Shown here one piece after another: positions 10,324-21,900 of a stretch of 61,149 bases of DNA. The stretch comes from Gracilaria vermiculophylla (taxonomy: Eukaryota; Rhodophyta; Florideophyceae; Gracilariales; Gracilariaceae). Every line of letters begins with the position of its first letter. Within the stretch, counting starts at the first letter, position 1. The stretch is taken from NCBI GenBank assembly GCA_019155205.2, contig JAHNZQ020000308.1, forward strand, positions 3,115,114-3,176,262, in the 5' to 3' direction. The translations under genes and the position numbers were made by a program. Below the pieces are notes generated by a model. The model was not told the DNA's origin. It searched no databases and saw only the letters and a list, made by a program, of their open reading frames with translations.

Positions 10324-12016
10324 TTATCTGGTCGGAGAGGGGCTGAGTTCCAGTCGGGGACGGCTGCTGCGGTAGTGCATTGAGATGCGACGTAATCCCC
10401 TGAGGTGCAACTGGTTTGGATACCGGCACCTGCGTTGCTGGTGCAAGTGACAGTGGAACAGGCTGTACTCCAAGTGGAGTGCGGTAACCGTAGTTCCTTG
10501 AGGGGAGCGGATGTCGTGATACGCGGTTCGATAACTTCCGATCTCTATTGGTGTGACCTGCAGGTCCTGGAAGTTCTTTTCCCGTTCCCGCAGGTTGGGG
10601 GCCCTCATTGCCGGGGTGAGAGTCGTGCAGTGTTCTGGCTCTCGAGACTAGCTAATCTTGCAAGGCAGTGGGTAGCCTCGAGGGTTCGCGAATCGAACAC
10701 TCCTGTAAGATCCTGCCGCGGCGTGTGAAGTGGGGGACGAGGGTTTCCTCGTCCTAGACGGTGCTCCTTGAGATGAGGCGTACGTGAGAGCAAGGGCCTC
10801 TTGCTCTCCCACAAGCGTGAGCTCGTCGCCCTCCTCTACGATGCTGGATTCCAACGTCAGTGCGGATGCCCAACGGTTCCTTAAGGACGTCGGCTTTCCC
10901 GAGAGTGGAGCGTGGCTATATCCATACGGCGCTGCATCTTCGTGGGTCGTTTAGCGACCCACGCGTCGTAGAGTGTGGAGCGATCATTCAACCTGTAGGT
11001 GTCATAATCCACCTCTTTGCCGAAGAGGTCGTAAAGCGGGACGACCTTCCGCACCCTTCTGCTCTTCTTCTTTGGAGGTATACTATCCTCCGAGCTGGAG
11101 CTGTTTACGGATTCGGAGTTTGAGCTTCTCTCCGAATCGGTGTCTCGCTTTTTTCTTTTCTCCATCCGTTTCATTCGGCGTCTTTCCTTGAGATGGTCTG
11201 GGTTACTGACGATACCCCCGTTATCGTGATCCACCCGAAGGGTATCCTGTCCTTCTCTCCTTGGGTGAATTCCTTTGCGACAAGTATCCTGTCCTCCTCC
11301 GTGAGGCGTCAGGTCCAGACGGTGCATAGCAAGGTTTCTGAGGTGGTCCAGTTACCTTCCGGCAGTATTCTTTCCTCATCTGGCTTAGGGGTTGGTAGTA
11401 TCCTGTCCTTCTTTGCCCAGGGTCACCTTAGATGTTGATGGAGAGAACCTCTCCTGCACTGAAGAATAACTTCAGTGCGCCGCTGCGGGGAGCAGCTGCG
11501 CGGTTAGGGAGCGAACGTCCGCACGGATAACATCTGAGATCACCTCTAGGAAGGGGTTGGAATCCAGCAAAGCATCCACAGCACGGTGAGCGCTCTCCGT
11601 TGCGATTTCCTCCACAAGGGCGTGGCGGCGTGCTCCGAAGTGGGCTTCAACACCTGCAGGTATTCTTTCGACCAGCTCTCGTGAGAATAAATCCGTGAGG
11701 CGCGGGGCCAGGGACTCCAGGAGGGAGTTAGTCTCCGGGTGTTCCCGTCCCTGCAGCTCCTGAGATGGCGCGTGCGATGCCGTGTGCTTTTCTTCAGCCG
11801 TCTTGTTGGCGTTCTCCAGAGATGTCACCGGGGATTCCGCTTGCCTCCGATCATGCATTCTGCTAAGGCGATTCCTGAAACGCTGCACAGAGGAGCCAGG
11901 ATTCCGGAGCAGACTTTCAGGGTCCTGCAGTGTAGCGGCCATCTCCTAGAGGCGCTGCGCGTGCTGCGCCGACCAACGGAGTTGGTTTCTTGAGGGTCCT
12001 GTAAAGAGGTTTCCAT
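10324..12016 (-). pseudogene. gag-like region on the minus strand
   Basis: Several minus-strand frames follow each other. An N-terminal part (12016-11472) has an Arg-rich start and a helical segment with RELVERIPAGVEAHFGARRH. A basic and Ser-rich region (11438-10881) has KRMEKRKKRD and an SSNSESVNSSSSED run, followed by a YDLFGKEVDYDTYRLND segment. Two short frames (10854-10648, 10608-10324) come next. Position, charge and lack of any enzyme motif suit a retroelement Gag, but no capsid fold or CCHC knuckle could be recognised. It is broken by frameshifts and stops. Confidence 0.4.
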
Positions 12017-12193
12017 TGGGGGTTCTGAGGGGTTTATGTAGGAGTAGGCCGGCGTGATTTACTTCAAATTGCGAATCACCTTAAGGAAAAATTCCACTGT
12101 TGGGTTGTGATCGTTGCAAACTAGAAACACTGTTCTGTCGTGACTTTTTCGATTCTTTTAGGAAACTGACCTTCTAAGTCGGGAGACCAGTTT

Positions 12194-12743
12194 TGGTACC
12201 GTCAGTTCTCTTTTCGAGGTAGTATTACACAACTTCCATTAGGGGTTTTTGTTGACTCTAAAGGCGCGAATTCCTGAAGATGTTCTCTGGTACTCGCTAT
12301 CATGAGCCGAAGAAGCTCTGAAGGGGGATCCGTAAACACCAAGCGGAGAGAAAGATTCACTTGGCGGACAATGCTGCTACACGCGCTGCTACAAGGCGAT
12401 CTGGGGATCGGCGCCTTAGAAACCCAAGGATGTTCGACGAGAATCTCCAACCGGAAAAATAGACGTATACTCAAAGGTGCTTGGTTTACTACCCCAGAGG
12501 TGGAGCTCAACCGACAGATTACGTATCACGCAAGGAGCCCGCCTCGACGGTCTCACTACTGTAGTAGTTACCTGCACATATTAACTAAAATTGATCCAAA
12601 TTCTAATGTCCCTCAAAGATACTGTAACGCACGTGTGCCGAATTTTGCACGGCGTGGCTCAGTTAATAAAATACGAGCCCTCCTTTGGGGTATCGCTCCA
12701 TAAAGCCACTCCACAATATCACCTTACGATCCACTGTTATACA
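12194..12743 (-). repeat. LTR-like direct repeat, right copy
   Basis: This is the partner of 9742-10293, starting TGGTACCGTCAG and ending CCACTGTTATACA on the plus strand. For a minus-strand element it would be the 5' LTR. The sequence just inside (reading downwards from 12193) is AAC followed by TGGTCTCCCGACTTAGAAGG, a possible primer binding site. Which tRNA it would match was not determined. Confidence 0.5.
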
Positions 12744-14943
12744 GATAGCCCGAACTATTACGGAGAAATCTCATCGTCCTTACGGAAACCGCCTCAATCA
12801 CAGAACTTGCGGGATCCACGGTTTCTCCAATCGTCTTCCTCCTGCACCCGTTGCCACGACTTGGACCCGTAGTTACGTCCGTCTCGTGTGCCTCGCCCGA
12901 GGAAGGCTCTGCCCCTGAATGACCTCGCGGGAGGGAGATTCGAACATCCTTCGTGGTAATTTTCCCTTTGGTTTATTGCACTTCACAGCCCATGCACCTG
13001 GCTTAAGTGCCGACAATGGAGGCTATTGACAGGGTGCTTTCTGTAGCGTTCCGGCATTAATAAAAATGGTACTTGCTCCTTAGATTAGTAATCAAACTAG
13101 GAGCCTTCAAACCATGGAGTGTGCCGAACCATTAGGGTGGTCCGCTCAATGCACCTCATCAAAGTGCAATCTATCTTACATTTGACCTCAGCCATGGCGC
13201 ACAGGAGTGTAGCGGACCTTTGCGGGCACTGTTCCTTGCAATTAGTCATAAGTGAGTAAAAGCCTGTAGTCCAGAAGAGCACATGTCGTAGAGAACCTCA
13301 CTTCAACAGTGAGCACACTTCAATAAATCAAATAATGGCGAGAAATCCAGCAAAGAATAACTATCACTATTAATGAATTTAAAACAACTTTCATTTGATA
13401 AGCTCATCTGAGACATAAGAAGATCATAAATTTGTGCTCAGAGCACTATCAAATAATATTCGTGCGAAACCAATATACATCTATTTCATTACAATTATGA
13501 CTTTGATGAATGAGGCTTCTTTAAATATTGTTCTGCTAAGAGAATAAGAGCGGACAAAAGTTAAAACAGTTAAAATTCCAGAAAAAGTCATATCATGCTT
13601 TCGACAAAGTCTTATAGGGAAGACTCTAAAGGTATATTTTAGCCTCTTTGAAAGCCATTGTAGACCCATAAGCCTCTTATATTGTTTCCCACAACTTTCA
13701 TATTACTAAAAAATATATTCATTAATAGAATGAATATTTATTTATCCCAAGACAACGTGGCGATTAAATGTTCTCCAGTGTTTAAAAAAGATGTTTTCCA
13801 TCTCGGAAATTATGCCACGTTTTTACTAGCGTTTCTATTATACATTAAAGTCTATAAAAGATTTCTATGATGTATTGCTTAAAATGATTCACGACTATAA
13901 CAGGCCATTTGTGGTAAAATGTGATTAGAAAGATTTTATTGAAAATAGTGCGAGAGGTAGAAGTATTTTGCGTACGGAATGTTAGAGATAATCTACGCAG
14001 AAGCGTTTAATAAGTATCATTCGGTTAAAATAAATGAGAATTAACAACTACAATGGACGAAATGAAATATGAAAGTGAAATGTTATATGATTCTTGAAAA
14101 AAATTCCAAAAGCCCCTTATCTCCTAAATCCCTGACCCCCCCGCACCCCAAGGCTTTTTTTGGATTTCTGTAATGCTAAATACAAGTACTCAAATCGATG
14201 ATTAGCATCAACATGCTGAGTGTCCTATACTTCTGAAATAGACTTTACTCTCAGCCGACACCCTGAAGTCGCCAGATAAGAAACACAGCGGCCCATACGT
14301 TTGAGTGTGAATTGGTATGTGATTTTCGGGTAAAGGTAACTGCATCAAAATGTCAGCCCAATACCCGGTAGATATATTGATGAAGAGCCACTTTTGGTTC
14401 CCTTCTTCCGGGAGGCAAAGCTTGGTTACTGCGACTTAGATTTGAGTATGACCTTTCAGAGAGTGTGGTTTTGATTTTTCTCACATCAAAGGAGAGTTCG
14501 TCAGTGCAGGTTTCATTCTTGCGCATGCAATACACTAGGTAGTGGTATTATAGAGAGGCGAGTGGTTGCGTGTCAAATGTACAAATTTATTAGATTTGGG
14601 GGCGATTATATGGAAGTGAAATATCGCGCCATAATCGGAGAGGGCACGCTGCTTGGGGGCTGAAATAGACCCTGATGTTGTGCCGACAGCTGGCTTCACC
14701 CCTTACATTGAGGGCACTGGAAGCCTTTCCTCCATTGAGGAAGAGGGCATCCAACTGCCGGCAGTGAACTCGCAGTACTGTTTCAATATTGTTTCAGTTA
14801 CAGCTGCTAGCTGGAATATTATTCTCTTGCTCGCGTCTGTGTTTCCAGACCCTCAAGAGTCACATAAACGAACCTCTACAGATTTTTTGGTTCGTGTTTT
14901 AGCCTTCTTGTACCGGAATGATGAGTCAGCTCAGATAGACATA
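12744..14943. other. gene-free repeat-to-AT-rich transition
   Basis: No supported gene. The first 500 bp are repeat-like; an ATTAATAAAAATGG...GCTCCTTAG block near 13050 resembles the AATAAAATACGAGCCC block of the LTR-like repeats and may be a more diverged relic. From about 13300 the DNA turns AT-rich with many homopolymer runs, and all open frames are short and lack family motifs. Confidence 0.4.
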
Positions 14944-14962
14944 CAGTCTGTTTCAAAATCAT
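14944..14962 (+). repeat. left terminal inverted repeat of the Tc1/mariner element
   Basis: CAGTCTGTTTCAAAATCAT is paired with the inverted copy at 16203-16221. A TA target duplication directly precedes it. Confidence 0.85.
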
Positions 14963-15074
14963 AAAAAGTTGGTGTCAAAGTAAAAATATTATGATTTTGG
15001 TACTGTACGGCTACAAAATTGAGTTTCAAAATAAATTCAAGTTCAAAAACCGTTTCAAAAACATAACAAATTTA

Positions 15075-16099
15075 TCAAATTGAAGTCTCTTTTGGCGACT
15101 TAGTAACTGATTTTCCCACCTTCTTGCTTAATAACGCTAATAACGTACAGCGTTTAAGCATTGAATTGATGTAGCCATTAATTGTCGAAACTGAAATATT
15201 ATCCCAGCAATTCTTAATACTGTTTTTTAAATCATAAACTGTGTTGAAGTGCCTGCTATAGCCATAAACCATTCTTGACAATACACCCCATACATTGTCA
15301 ATGGGGTTCAAGTCCGGTGAGCACGCTGGCCATTCCATGACATGAAGGCTTGCTTCTTTGAGCCAGTCTGACACCAATTTAGACTTGTGTACTGGGGCAC
15401 TATCTTGTTGAAATTCAAAATTTTCTCCGTGTACACAATATCCAAAAGGTAGCCTGTAGTTATGCAGAACTTTCTGATAGCGTGCAGAGTCCATATTTCC
15501 ATCAATAAAGAAAATTTCTGTTTTTCCATACTTTGATATACCAGCCCATACCAATACAGAACCACCTCTAAAATGTTTTGTATAACATTCTGAACGTTCT
15601 TTTTTAAAATCATGCCAGTAATACTTATAACAATCTGAATCATCCAAGTTAAACTTTTTTTCTTCAAAAACTTTTACTGTGTTTTATTGATTTTTCTAGT
15701 GCGCCATGTTTGCACACCAAAAAAATCTTTTTTGCTTGTGATGTTCTTCCAGAAAGAAAGTTTTTCTCATCCTTTTATACTTGAACAAATTTTTCTTATT
15801 ATTTTCCCTCCATATTGTTGACTTAGATACATTGAGGTTTTGCAAAATTCTTACACGAAACTTTTCCTCGACACAGTTACCGTTTAATAACGCGCTTAGC
15901 TGTTGGACTAAGAAGATTGGGACGCCCTGTAAATTTTTGTTTCTCCATAACTTGCTGGGTTTTTAAGAAACCAGAGAATTGTGGCAGGATGACGCTTCAA
16001 ATGTCGGCCAATTTCGGCATATGATTTACGGTCAGATTTCAATTGTACAATTTCAAGCTGTATGGAGCGCGACAGAGGTGATCCTCGAGCCATATTCAT
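15075..16099 (-). pseudogene. Tc1/mariner-type transposase, frameshifted
   Basis: The N-terminal part (16099-15908) has a helix-turn-helix: RSIQLEIVQLKSDRKSYAEI followed by GRHLKRHPATI, as in Tc1-type DNA-binding domains. The catalytic part (15647-15075) has GGSVLVWAGIS, then the second catalytic Asp in FQQDSAPVHKS and the third in PACSPDLNPIDNVWG, giving a DDD/E-type DDE_3 core. Between the two parts the frame shifts near 15910 and stops occur near 15700. The first catalytic Asp should lie close to this damaged stretch or at the start of the second part. Enzyme role: cut and paste of the flanking inverted repeats. Confidence 0.85.
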
Positions 16100-16202
16100 G
16101 GATGTTGATGATGTATTGTTATGATTATGAAACGGGATTCACTTATATGCTCTGCAAAAGGCGCACTACAGTACTACTTTGGCGCGTTTTTTAAGGCGTG
16201 AT

Positions 16203-16221
16203 ATGATTTTGAAACTCACTG
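16203..16221 (-). repeat. right terminal inverted repeat of the Tc1/mariner element
   Basis: ATGATTTTGAAACTCACTG on the plus strand is the reverse complement of the left repeat except for two positions, and it is followed directly by TA. Confidence 0.85.
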
Positions 16222-16223
16222 TA

Positions 16224-17165
16224 CAATGTCCTTCTTGAATAGTTTTTTGTTTTTCATTTTAATTTTTTCAATAAGTAAAAAACAGAAAAAACGCTCGATT
16301 ATAGCACCAAATGAAAATGATGAAAACTTCATTCGTTTCGTCAATCTTCCTGACTACTGAACTCTTGGTTTGAGAATAACAAGTTACATGTAGCATTTGT
16401 CTATGTACTGCTGGGTCCTTGTCGAAAACTCGAAGCCGCGGTGAAGTCAATGAGAGGAACTGCCCAATTCTTTTCACATGATTTTACTGACGTACGCTAG
16501 CTCTGCACCAGTGCGGTCAGACAATCTTGTTCAACAATGTTTGCCATTTTACATTGCTAAAACGAATCACCGCGACAACGCTCCACGAGAACTCTTTCTT
16601 GTCGTGAGGTAATAAATATAAGTGATTTTCGAATGCAATCGATTGTGGTTATGTATGTGAAGGATATGGGGTTTTCATGAAAAAGGTCGAAATTCACTGC
16701 ATAGATACACAGACGCACGAAGCCAGGATTGACTGACGGAACCGGAGAGTAAGCCAAATCGAGACCAAGTTCGTTCTACTTAATTTCAGGTGAGAGAAAC
16801 GATCTTAACTTTCAAAGTGATGTCCTTTTAGGACGGCAGATTTCTAGTAGCTCAACGAGGATACGTATAAATCCGAATACGTGCTTTTTACAGATGCAGA
16901 GCGAGCAATATTCTGTGCCGGACTTGCCGAAACTGGCTCGTCTATCTACCCGATCACAGAAAGGATCAAACTAGTTCTTCAGACTCTTGAGTTTATGAGA
17001 GTCAGAAAAATCATGGCATTTATCGCACATCGCTTGCACTCCCGATCGTCTCAACGGAGCTGCCAGTTTGGAAACAAGGGGCGTCGAAGTTTTAGCATGT
17101 ACTATTCATCTGCAATCAGTCGCTGTTCCACCACAATCCGCCAGGACAGCAACCTGCGTACTTAT
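16224..17165. other. intergenic stretch without supported gene
   Basis: Only short frames without recognisable motifs occur here. The last part is the 3' flank of the eS7 gene. Confidence 0.5.
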
Positions 17166-17744
17166 TTACTCTGAAGTAACGGGAAACTCAAACACCACAT
17201 CCTTTCCAGTAAGCCTCTTGTACACGGACTGGAACGTCTGCGTCTTGTACTCGATGTTAGGTTGATCCTTCGGATCCAGAAACACTCTCAGTAAACGAGA
17301 CCCATCGATCTTGTAGCGCACGCGCTTGGCCACAATCTCCGTGGGGAAAACAAGATCCTCCAAGATCTGTTCATGAACACTTGTCAAGGTTCGAGAACGA
17401 GGTCTCTTTTGCTTTTGTAGACGGCTTCCACTTTTCTCACGCGGCAAGATACGACGTTGTGCAACGATGATTACCGGCTTTCCAGAGAATTTCTTCTCAA
17501 GTTCACGAACAAGTCTGGTTTGGATCTTGTGGAATTTTTGAAGAAGACGGTAAGGAACAAAGATAACGATGGCAGTTTTGCCGCCTGGACATTCAACTTC
17601 CTTAGCGGCCGAGATAAAGAGTTCCCGTAGCTCAGCCTTTATTTCGGAGCCGCTGGTTTCCAGATCGGCAAGAGCCTGGGCGACATTCTTCTCGAGGGGT
17701 TCCGGGTCGGAGCCCTTTTCCTTTTGAATCTTGTGAAGAACCAT
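17166..17744 (-). CDS. RPS7: 40S ribosomal protein eS7 (RPS7)
   Basis: This 192-residue protein is eS7 of the small cytosolic ribosomal subunit, which also takes part in pre-rRNA processing. Clear family blocks are present: [99 protein letters not shown] and the [14 protein letters not shown] end. Length agrees with plant and animal proteins (about 190-194). The ATG at 17744 gives an N-terminus with KIQKEKG, as in plant eS7, so no upstream exon is needed. It is intronless here. It is convergent with nothing close by and points away from the tRNA-Gly gene 235 bp upstream. Confidence 0.96.
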   Translation of the reverse strand: MVLHKIQKEKGSDPEPLEKNVAQALADLETSGSEIKAELRELFISAAKEVECPGGKTAIVIFVPYRLLQKFHKIQTRLVRELEKKFSGKPVIIVAQRRILPREKSGSRLQKQKRPRSRTLTSVHEQILEDLVFPTEIVAKRVRYKIDGSRLLRVFLDPKDQPNIEYKTQTFQSVYKRLTGKDVVFEFPVTSE

Positions 17745-17979
17745 GCGGGAAGGAATCTTCCAGGTATAGAGTTGTTCCGGTTGAGTGGCTGCAGACGTCG
17801 AGTTGAGGGGTCGGAAGGCTCTCTGACCATCCGGGGCCGATGTATCAGGGGATCGGATTTGTTCGCCGTCGTCGACCCAAAAGCTAAATTATTTCAACAA
17901 CAAGAGGAATTTTTGATGTTCTTCGTGTTTTAGAATTAAATATTTGACATTTCTCTTCGCATATCACAGCACTCAAGCT

Positions 17980-18050
17980 ACGCCGGTGGTATAGTGGTAG
18001 CATACGCCCCTGCCACGGGCGAGACCCGGGTTCAATTCCCGGCCGGCGTA
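17980..18050 (+). tRNA. tRNA-Gly (anticodon GCC)
   Basis: A full cloverleaf folds: acceptor stem ACGCCGG/CCGGCGT with discriminator A at 18050, a D-arm with the conserved AGTGGTAG loop, anticodon stem CGCCC/GGGCG with loop CTGCCAC (anticodon GCC at 18012-18014), and T-arm CCGGG-TTCAATT-CCCGG. CCA is not encoded and a run of five T starts at 18053, a typical RNA polymerase III terminator. The internal A and B boxes (TGGTATAGTGGTAGC-like and GGGTTCAATTCCC) are the promoter. There is no intron. It decodes GGC/GGU glycine codons in the cytosol. Confidence 0.95.
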
Positions 18051-18052
18051 CA

Positions 18053-18057
18053 TTTTT
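18053..18057 (+). terminator. RNA polymerase III T-run terminator of tRNA-Gly
   Basis: TTTTT occurs two bases after the mature 3' end of the tRNA, with further T-runs just behind it. Confidence 0.7.
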
Positions 18058-18233
18058 ATTTTTAGAAAGTTGCAGTTCTGGGCCAGCTTCACAGCTATGA
18101 ATAACCCGCTGACTCGAGTTGTAGACGCCCGTGTCGCCCGTGCTGCTGGACCCACGCACCTGCCGCAAAAGCCATCGACTCTCTTTCTTACTTCGTGGGC
18201 CTCTAAATTCGCGTCTTACTTGTTTTCTATCAA

Positions 18234-18452
18234 ATGATTATTCCGATTCGGTGCTTCACCTGTGGCAAGGTGATTGGAAACAAATGGGACAAGTACATCT
18301 CGCTCATCAAGATGGAGTATTCTGAAGGTGATGCAATGGATCACTTGCAGTTAAAGAGGTATTGCTGTCGAAGAATGATTCTCACACATGTAGAACTCAT
18401 AGAAATGCTTCTGAACTATAACATTCATGGTGGTGCACCGAAGGACAATTGA
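18234..18452 (+). CDS. RPB10: RNA polymerases I, II and III subunit RPABC5 (RPB10)
   Basis: This 72-residue protein is the smallest common subunit of the three nuclear RNA polymerases. It starts [18 protein letters not shown] and carries the zinc-binding cysteines C7, C10, C44 and C45 in the invariant CFTCG and RYCCRRM motifs. The C-terminal helix motif [12 protein letters not shown] is also typical. Family length is about 65-71, so the protein is complete and the ATG is certain. It lies 184 bp downstream of the tRNA-Gly gene and ends 480 bp before the convergent Sel1/pseudokinase gene. Confidence 0.96.
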   Translation: MIIPIRCFTCGKVIGNKWDKYISLIKMEYSEGDAMDHLQLKRYCCRRMILTHVELIEMLLNYNIHGGAPKDN

Positions 18453-18931
18453 CGAATGTTCTTGTCCAAACATGTGAATCTACTCATTGAATACTCGTAT
18501 TTTATCTTTCTCTCAGGATTTAGTCTGCTGAGTCAAGTGGTTTTCGTTTAAATCGGATGTTCTGTCTCCCAATTTTCAGATTGCGATTGGGAATAGATTC
18601 GATGACAGGCGTTCCACGAAAATGGGCGAGTCAAGGGCCCATATTCGACTCATACTTTGCTTCACAGCACCGCTCTACAACAGAGTCGTTTTTATGTTTG
18701 GAATGAGCTCTTTGTTGTCCGCTGTATAGGCTCCTCACGTGTCAGAGTTTTACCTTCGCTAAATAAATGGCGATGGAACTGTTTCGCATGATCAGTTAAA
18801 TGTCCGAAACAGTGAGAAGAGCGCGTCTTACGCTATTCATCTTGACTGGATCGTTTGTTAACACTCAAGTTAGCTATATAAGTAAGCTAAATCTTTAAAT
18901 ATCACGGATGTACCATTCCTACCGAACACCA
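18453..18931. other. shared 3' flank of two convergent genes
   Basis: This 479-bp stretch between the stop codons of RPB10 and the Sel1-repeat gene holds no supported gene. It contains a CTAAATAAATGG block near 18759 that could serve as a polyadenylation signal. Confidence 0.4.
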
Positions 18932-21900
18932 TCAGGACAATAAAGGATTGGCGTCTTCTCCTTTCTGAAAACATTTCGCAGCCATTTCCAAATCTTTTGG
19001 AACTCCGATGCCATCAAAGTAACAGTTACCTAGGAACATGTGGGCCGACTTATTTCCGTCATTCGAAGCTTCCTTGAGAGCCGCAAACGCACGTTTTTCA
19101 TCCTTCTCCACACCATAGCCATTCAGCAAACAAAGTGCCAGACTTAAGTATGCATTCTTGTTGCCCTTCTGAACTGACTCATCGAAAAGTTTAAATGCCT
19201 TTTTGTAGTCTTGAGGGACAGCAATTCCGTCGTAATAAATAATCCCGAGTTGTCGCAAAGCCTCTGGTTCCTCGCCTTTGATCCGTTCGAGGAGCTCCAT
19301 TGCACGATTATGATCCGGGACTACTCCAAGCCCTTTGTAATAGCAAACTCCGAGTTCACATACAGCACTAGCAAGTCCGTACTCTGCGGCCTCTTTGTAC
19401 AGTTCAAAGGCCCTGTTTGAATTCTTCTCTACACCATTCCCTAACGCATAGCAATCTGCGAGATTGCAAATCGCATCAACGCAACCATGCTCCTTTGCCT
19501 TCATGTAGTAGGATACAGCTTTGACATAGTCTCGCTTCACCAACTCCCCTCTCTCATACGAAATACCCAAGTTATTCATTGCCGTATCGTTTCCTTTGTC
19601 AGCGGCCTTGCGATAGCATTGTATAGCCTTTATTTTGTTCTTCTCCACTCCATAGCCATGTTCGTACATCTTACCAAGACGATTCTGAGCGGCAGCACTA
19701 CCCAATTCAATACCTTTTCGATACATTTGTGTTGCTTTCCTATAATCTTGTCTTGTGCCAATCGAATCCGCATAACAGTCCCCGAGCCATCTGTACCCTT
19801 CAGCAGCACCAAGCTCGGCGGCTTTCTGGAACAAAGCGAAAGCTTTGTCATAGTTAAGGTCTACCTCTTTTCCGTAGTAATGACACTCACCGTATTCCAC
19901 CATAGCAACAGAGTTTCCCTGATCACAGGCCTTGTGGTACAAGAGCACAGCCTTTTTCACATCCCTATCACATCCTCTCCCAAATCTGTAGCAGTTACCA
20001 AGCTCAAGCAGGGCAAGCGCGTTGGAAAGCTCTGCAGCCTTTTCGAAGAGAGCTTTAGCCTTGTAATAGTCCTGATCAACACCATATCCCCATAGATAAC
20101 ATTGACCTAAGGCAGTAATGCCAGGTGGGTACATTTGTCGAGCAGATCTTATATAACTATCCAATGCTTTTTGTTTTGAAGCTTTGACACCATTTCCATC
20201 TTCATACAAAAGGCCCATACTAAGCAGGGCTTCAGGATCACCGGCAGCAGCCGCTTTCCTGTAGTACTCAACTGCCTTGGAGATGTTTCTTCGACATCCT
20301 TTCCCTTTTGCGTAGCAGTGAGCAAACTTCACTTTCGCAGGCAGAAAACCACTCTGAGCTGCAGAACCGTACAAATAAAAGGCTTTTGTGTAATCCTGCT
20401 GGATTTGCTTTCCCTCGCTGTAGAGATCTGCCAGACAGTACGCCGCTTCAAGAAGGTCACCTTCGTATGCTTCTTCTAAATGTGATACAGCTCTCTTCAC
20501 GTCGCGTATGACACCGCGACCTTCAAGAAAGCATTTTGCAGCTTTATAATGAGCCACTGGACTATTTGCGGCAGCAGCTTGAAGATACAAAGCTACAGCC
20601 GCTGACTCATTTTTTGAAACACCACGGCCTTCTTCATAACACCTGGCTAGCCTTAGTCGCCCCTCATTGTTTTCCATCGATGATGCCAGTTCAAAATAAT
20701 AAAATGCTTCGCCATAGTCCCGTTGACAATTAAATCCATTCTCATACAACACACCCAAACGCACCTGAGCCATGGTATCACCCTTTACCGCTTCACGTTT
20801 AAAGTATTGAAAAGGATCAAGACGATCTTTGGATCCTTTTAGTTTTCCGAGAGCGTAAACACCTTGTACATCACAGTCAAGAAAACACGAGCTGTTTGCT
20901 GAAATACCAATTGCGTCGTATTCTGTTTTCTTCACTGAACTTAAAATGTTTGAAAGACCCTTGTCTCTTATTGAGACCAATTGTTTGAACACTTTCTTCT
21001 CGTTTTCGGTACGTGACATGCTTTGAGCGGGAGCATCGGAAGATTCATGTGGAGCAGCCACAAAGTCAATGCTGTCGGAGTCTGAAAACCGAGCACAATC
21101 TTCCTCCGAATACTTCCTTGAGGTCCGCTTTCGCATTCTACCGGCCCATGGAGTGTTTGAAGCGGAAACTTTCCGAACTGACTTAGAAGCCTTATTTTCG
21201 TCTTTTGGTTCTTTCACTTCGGGAGAAATAGTTCGCCTCCTCTTTCGAACATTCTTCGGAACATCGAACTCTTTTTCATCTCCTTCAGCACCACAAGCAG
21301 CAGCCGTGCCAATAATCGTGGCAGGATCATACAATTCAGACCCTGAGAAAAATAATGGTTCGGATTTGACGGAAGTTCTAAGTGTAGTATTTGGGTGTTC
21401 TGGAACCGGCACGACGCTAGAAGATTCCTGAGCAGTTTGTGGGATCTGCTGCTTCGTGCGGGTGGTCGGCATTGCAGGTATTGGTTCCGATTTGACATGT
21501 TTGATCTGCCTTTGGGACAAATTATGAGCTTCGGGAATCGAAAGAACCTGGTCCCCACAAGCAAACGATTCAAGCTGTCCCGATTTCGCGACCATAACTT
21601 TCGAACTTTTTGTCATGGTGATGCAGCTTTCGAGACCGCCGACACGTGAAGAGGGAGATTTTTTCTCATGCACCCTTTTCCTTGACTTTCGTTTGGCTCC
21701 AACGGGGCTATTTGGCACCATGCCGTCGGCAATCAAAGAGGATGGAACTTCAAAATTTCCTTTACGAGAAGGGAATTGATGGGTTTCACCCCTCGTACGA
21801 TCTTTGTGGATAGCTTCGGAAGCTTGTTCCTTTTCGACTTTGGATCCGGCTTGATTATCTTTACTCGCCAAGTCAACGTCGAAGGAATTGGCAATGGACG

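Larger units (their letters stand above)
9742..12743 (-). mobile_element. gag-only retroelement-like segment bracketed by two LTR-like repeats
   Basis: Two direct repeats of about 550 bp (9742-10293 and 12194-12743) enclose a minus-strand gag-like region and nothing of pol. Taken on the minus strand, the right-hand repeat would be the 5' LTR. Three bases after its inner end a TGG begins, as in a tRNA primer binding site. No clear polypurine tract is seen next to the left repeat and no matching target duplication outside. It could be a non-autonomous LTR element or a recombined part of copy B. Confidence 0.45.
14944..16221 (-). mobile_element. Tc1/mariner-like DNA transposon, 1278 bp
   Basis: The element starts with CAGTCTGTTTCAAAATCAT and ends with the inverted counterpart (reverse complement CAGTGAGTTTCAAAATCAT), which matches at all but two positions. 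A TA dinucleotide flanks each side (14942-14943 and 16222-16223), the target duplication made by the Tc1/mariner superfamily. The size and a single minus-strand transposase inside are also typical. The transposase is broken, so this copy cannot move on its own. Confidence 0.85.

Noticed and set aside
12900..12965. tRNA-like segment with TTCGAA-type T-loop on the minus strand
   Set aside because: The flanking bases do not form a proper T-stem and no acceptor or anticodon stem can be built.
14653..14964. A 103-residue plus-strand frame before the Tc1/mariner element
   Set aside because: It runs into the transposon end, has no recognisable domain and lies in repeat-rich DNA; probably chance.
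17884..18168. Minus-strand frames across the tRNA-Gly gene
   Set aside because: They read through a well-folded tRNA gene and have no motif.
19487..20095. A 202-residue frame opposite the Sel1 repeats
   Set aside because: It is an antisense shadow of the repeat array; its hydrophobic runs mirror the repeat codons.
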